From: Gilvibacter sp. SZ-19
Lineage (GTDB): Bacteria > Bacteroidota > Bacteroidia > Flavobacteriales > Flavobacteriaceae
NCBI RefSeq assembly: GCF_002163875.1
Contig: NZ_CP019333.1
Location: 2,906,864 to 2,970,863, forward strand
Direction: 5' to 3'
DNA length: 64,000 bases
Shown: positions 61,332 to 64,000 of the stretch, piece by piece
How positions within the stretch are numbered: position 1 is the first letter of the stretch
Layout: every line of letters starts with the position of its first letter
Notes under the pieces: generated by a model
Told to the model about the DNA's origin: nothing
What the model saw: only the letters and a program-made list of their open reading frames with translations
Databases searched by the model: none
Position numbers and translations under genes: made by a program

Positions 61332-61844
61332 GTGGCACAATTATCACACGAGCAGACTCAGTTCGAATCTAAACAGTTTCCAATTTCTATTGTTACCGAT
61401 GGCTTGCAATCTCCAGCCAATATTGGTGGTATTCTTAGGCTTATGGAGGCTTTTGGCGTTGGAGAGCTTTTCTTGTGTGAATCCGCAGTAGATCTGAACT
61501 CCTCCCGCTTAAAACGCACTGCAAGAAGCGCAGAGCGCGCAATCACGATACATAGTTTTGACACGACCCTTAATGCTTTAGAGCACATAACGAACAAGGC
61601 TCCCAACACCCAAATAATCGCTTTAGAAATAACCACCAATAGTATCCCTTTGGCACAGCTAGTTTTAGACAGCTCCGCTCCTATCGCTTTGATTTTAGGA
61701 GGCGAAAGCCAAGGAGTGTCTCCAGAAGTACTAGCGCGATGCCATCTGGCCACGCATATACCTATGTACGGAAACAACAGTAGCATGAATGTGGCGCAGG
61801 CTACCGCAATTGCCTTGTATAGTATTAACCGGCAGCTTTTGTAG
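61332..61844 (+). CDS. TrmH/SpoU-family RNA 2'-O-methyltransferase
   Basis: A 170-residue SPOUT methyltransferase with the three SpoU motifs: SPANIGGILRLMEAFGVGELFLCE near residues 28-50 (motif 1), LILGGESQGVSPEVLARC near 125-142 (motif 2), and IPMYGNNSSMNVAQATAIALY near 147-165 (motif 3). There is no N-terminal RNA-binding domain, so it is the short TrmL-like form; the target RNA is unknown. The start is GTG 61332, two bases after the DUF4159 stop. Confidence 0.85.
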   Translation: MAQLSHEQTQFESKQFPISIVTDGLQSPANIGGILRLMEAFGVGELFLCESAVDLNSSRLKRTARSAERAITIHSFDTTLNALEHITNKAPNTQIIALEITTNSIPLAQLVLDSSAPIALILGGESQGVSPEVLARCHLATHIPMYGNNSSMNVAQATAIALYSINRQLL

Positions 61845-61859
61845 TTGCCGTGAATTGCC

Positions 61860-61867
61860 TATTTTTA
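61860..61867 (+). promoter_or_regulatory. -7-like element of the AI-2E-family permease gene
   Basis: TATTTTTA, one mismatch from TAnnTTTG, lies 23 bases upstream of the ATG at 61891. Confidence 0.35.
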
Positions 61868-61890
61868 AAACACAACAATAAACCACCACT

Positions 61891-62979
61891 ATGACATCGA
61901 AAACAATTGCCAACGGAATCTTACGGGCTGTGGGGGTACTTGTAGCTGTAGCCTTGTTGCTTTGGTTCTTATACCAGATCCGTTCGGTATTGGTTTACAT
62001 TTGTCTGGCAGCAGTTATTGCGCTTATTGGTCGTCCGGTAGTGGTATTTTTAAGAAGACGCCTAAAATTTGGCAATAGCTTAGCGGTGGTGACCACCATA
62101 AGTTTGATGTTTGCCGTATTCTTGGGAATTATGTCGCTGTTTATTCCGCTGATAGCCAAACAGAGCAAGAACCTTTCGTTGCTTAATATGAATGGCCTAC
62201 AAAGTAATTTCGAGGAGCTGTTCAACCAGGCTAAGGATTACTTCTCTGCTCGCGGGATAGACCTATTGACCACCTTAGAAGAAATGGACTGGCTCTCTAA
62301 AATAGACTACAAGGCCGTACCTGACTTTTTGAATCATATTTTCGGAGCCTTGGGCTCCTTTAGCATTGGGCTATTTTCGGTGCTGTTCATTTCGTTCTTC
62401 TTTTTAAAGGACAGTTCTATGTTTGACCGCTCGCTGATGAGTCTGGTAAAGAACTCTGATGAGAATCGGCTAAAGAATAGCGTTACCAAGATCCGCAACC
62501 TACTAACTCGTTACTTTTTAGGGCTTCTAGGCCAGGTTACAGTATTGTTTGTACTGTATACCATAATCTTATTGATCTTTGGCATTGAAAACGCTGTGGT
62601 TATCGCATTTCTATGTGCCTTATTGAATCTGATCCCTTATGTAGGGCCGCTTATTGGTGGTGCATTGATGCTCCTGTTGAGTATGTCCAGTAATATTGGG
62701 GCGGATTTTCAAACAGTCATATTACCGACCACTATTTATGTAATGATCGGTTTTGTGGTAGTACAGCTAATAGACAACTTTGTGAATCAGCCTCTAATCT
62801 TCTCTTCTAGTGTCAAGTCGCATCCGTTAGAGATATTTCTGATCATAATTATTGGCGGATTGTTATTAGGCATTGTCGGTATGGTAGTGGCCGTACCTGC
62901 CTATACGGCTATAAAAGTGATCGCCAAGGAGTTCTTGTCGGAATACAAGGTTGTACAGAAGCTCACCAAAAACCTCTAG
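61891..62979 (+). CDS. AI-2E-family transporter
   Basis: A 362-residue polytopic inner-membrane protein of the PerM/TqsA (AI-2E) family. Two N-terminal helices (LLLWFLYQIRSVLVYICLAAVIALIGRPV) precede a 110-residue extracytoplasmic loop. The C-terminal membrane core holds LLGQVTVLFVLYTIILLIFGI near 210 and the family motif ALLNLIPYVGPLIGG near 252, ending in PLEIFLIIIIGGLLLGIVGMVVAVPAY near 325. Members export AI-2 or act in ion homeostasis; which applies here is unknown. A promoter-like TATTTTTA lies upstream. Confidence 0.9.
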   Translation: MTSKTIANGILRAVGVLVAVALLLWFLYQIRSVLVYICLAAVIALIGRPVVVFLRRRLKFGNSLAVVTTISLMFAVFLGIMSLFIPLIAKQSKNLSLLNMNGLQSNFEELFNQAKDYFSARGIDLLTTLEEMDWLSKIDYKAVPDFLNHIFGALGSFSIGLFSVLFISFFFLKDSSMFDRSLMSLVKNSDENRLKNSVTKIRNLLTRYFLGLLGQVTVLFVLYTIILLIFGIENAVVIAFLCALLNLIPYVGPLIGGALMLLLSMSSNIGADFQTVILPTTIYVMIGFVVVQLIDNFVNQPLIFSSSVKSHPLEIFLIIIIGGLLLGIVGMVVAVPAYTAIKVIAKEFLSEYKVVQKLTKNL

Positions 62980-62982
62980 GTC

Positions 62983-64000
62983 TTGCTAAGCGCACTTGTT
63001 AGCCCAGAGGTACAAGAATATATATTGGAGAATCTCCAGGCTGAACCCGCAACTATTGCCCTAAAAAAGGCAGTTTTTGAAAACGTGTCTATGGCAGACA
63101 TTGCCTCTCAGATCGCCGCGCGACAACGGATCAAAACCAAACTCCCTGCGCTCTATGACAAAAGTGGGCTGCTGTTTCCTCCCAAACTCAATTTAGAACA
63201 GAGCTCCTCCGCAGAAACAGCCACCTATAAAGGGCAGCCCCATAGCGGGAAACGTCTTCTGGACCTTACAGGAGGGCTTGGTATAGATACTATGGCTTTT
63301 GCCCAACAGTTTGAAGAAGTGCATTATTGCGAACACAATGCCGAACTGGCGGCCATAGCTGCGCACAACTTTAAAACGCTTGGGCTTGATAATATCACCG
63401 TGCATGTTGGAGATAGTTTACAAGTGTTAGCGCGTGGGCATTGGGATATTATCTATTGCGATCCGGACCGGCGCTCTAAGGTGCAGCGTGCTTTTCGTTT
63501 GGAAGACTGTGAACCTAATGTAGTAGCCTTACAGGAGCGACTCTTAAGGCATACAAACCGTTTACTCATTAAGGCGGCCCCGATGTTAGATCTGGATCAG
63601 GCTCAGCGGCAACTGCCTAGTTTAAAGCAGGTCACTGTACTCGCAGTAAAGGGCGAGGTGAAAGAACTGCTATTGCTCTGTGAAGCACAGGCTACTACCC
63701 TAACCCATATGGCCGTAAACCTTACCTCAGCGGGAGCGGAAATAGATGAAATCGGAGTTGTTAATGAACCTATTACGTTTGCTGACCCCAAAACATATTT
63801 ATACTTGCCGCATGCTGCGCTAATGAAACTACAGGCTTTTGATTATGTCGCTTATAAATACAAGCTGGACAAGCTGTCTGTTAACAGCCATATTTTCACT
63901 GCTGACGAATTGGTATATTTCCCCGGACGTAGATTTAGATTGCTCAAGCAATTCCCTTATGCAAAAAAGACCATGCGCGAATATCAGAAGCAAGACTATT
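62983..64000 (+). CDS. Class I SAM-dependent methyltransferase with THUMP-like domain, partial
   Basis: An open frame from TTG 62983 to the window edge, at least 339 residues without a stop; the C-terminus is outside. The first 85 residues are helical, with VSMADIASQIAARQRIKTKLPALY. The Rossmann domain has motif I LLDLTGGLGIDTMAFAQ near residue 93, VHYCEHNAEL near 113, and DPDRRSK in the catalytic DPPY-like place near 165. The tail FPGRRFRLLKQFPYAKKTM belongs to the THUMP-like domain. It resembles putative rRNA/tRNA methyltransferases conserved in Bacteroidota. It starts three bases after the permease stop, so it is co-transcribed. Confidence 0.8.
   Translation, partial: MLSALVSPEVQEYILENLQAEPATIALKKAVFENVSMADIASQIAARQRIKTKLPALYDKSGLLFPPKLNLEQSSSAETATYKGQPHSGKRLLDLTGGLGIDTMAFAQQFEEVHYCEHNAELAAIAAHNFKTLGLDNITVHVGDSLQVLARGHWDIIYCDPDRRSKVQRAFRLEDCEPNVVALQERLLRHTNRLLIKAAPMLDLDQAQRQLPSLKQVTVLAVKGEVKELLLLCEAQATTLTHMAVNLTSAGAEIDEIGVVNEPITFADPKTYLYLPHAALMKLQAFDYVAYKYKLDKLSVNSHIFTADELVYFPGRRFRLLKQFPYAKKTMREYQKQDY

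Noticed and set aside
1-64000. tRNA, rRNA, insertion sequences, prophage or defence genes
   Set aside because: I looked for cloverleaf-sized spacers, transposase motifs, integrases and restriction or toxin genes. Every spacer is under 300 bases and none held such a feature.

Overview
The window is a stretch of ordinary chromosome from a member of the Bacteroidota, almost certainly a marine Flavobacteriaceae. The evidence is a SusC/SusD pair, a fused alpha-beta 2-oxoacid dehydrogenase E1, BshA (bacillithiol rather than glutathione chemistry), a TamB/LptD/MlaD envelope set, many flavobacterial conserved small proteins, few Shine-Dalgarno sequences, and promoters of the Bacteroidota type (-7 box TAnnTTTG). 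Genus cannot be fixed from the sequence alone. I found no rRNA, tRNA, CRISPR array, insertion sequence, prophage or defence island. Gene density is very high, and no gene-free stretch exceeds 300 bases.

Layout. 1-6400: end of a DUF3817 membrane protein, a YbdG-type MscS channel, an acyl-CoA thioesterase, a LolA-like secreted protein, a 1025-residue BNR/Asp-box propeller protein and a small conserved flavobacterial protein. 6377-12289 (minus strand): a DUF3307 membrane protein and a SatD-like regulator preceded by three evenly spaced palindromes, then DUF2461, an RlmI-type methyltransferase, a FabZ-like dehydratase and the fused E1. 12467-15716: a 2OG-Fe(II) oxygenase, a SUI1-family factor, a nucleoside phosphorylase, a cytosolic periplasmic-binding-protein-fold protein and a 35-residue membrane peptide. 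15730-21343: ung, mutS2 (no Smr domain), a DCC oxidoreductase and a MuiA/DUF4139 protein carrying an inserted TonB-receptor plug module. 21368-24387: a QEGLA metallopeptidase, an N-formylglutamate amidohydrolase-like protein and a GshB-like ATP-grasp ligase in one tight operon. 24508-33527: a small MscS channel, two modular secreted proteins, a dicarboxylate/amino-acid symporter, aroC, an LpxH-like phosphatase and a large FAD/Fe-S dehydrogenase.

33647-53337: a small outer-membrane barrel, bshA, then a minus-strand string running from an SPOR-tailed amidase through MlaD, a membrane Fe-S protein, two small proteins, a CCG-type Fe-S protein and another small protein to a GH3/beta-lactamase fusion. 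Divergent from it come lptD and ridA, then tamB, tsaD and rsmE. The theme of this block is the cell envelope: peptidoglycan hydrolysis, LPS and lipid traffic, and outer-membrane assembly. 53410-60385 is the one clearly accessory locus: a membrane-anchored AraC-type regulator, SusC, SusD and a surface lipoprotein, with a duplicated 16-bp element upstream of susC. 60673-64000: DUF4159, a TrmH-type methyltransferase, an AI-2E-family permease and a THUMP-like-domain methyltransferase that runs off the window.

The items most worth following are the three-fold operator of the SatD/DUF3307 pair, the MuiA-TonB-plug fusion, the QEGLA/ATP-grasp operon in a bacillithiol organism, and the phosphorylase paired with a cytosolic binding-protein-fold protein. 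None is proven here to be a new system; each rests on sequence patterns read by eye.
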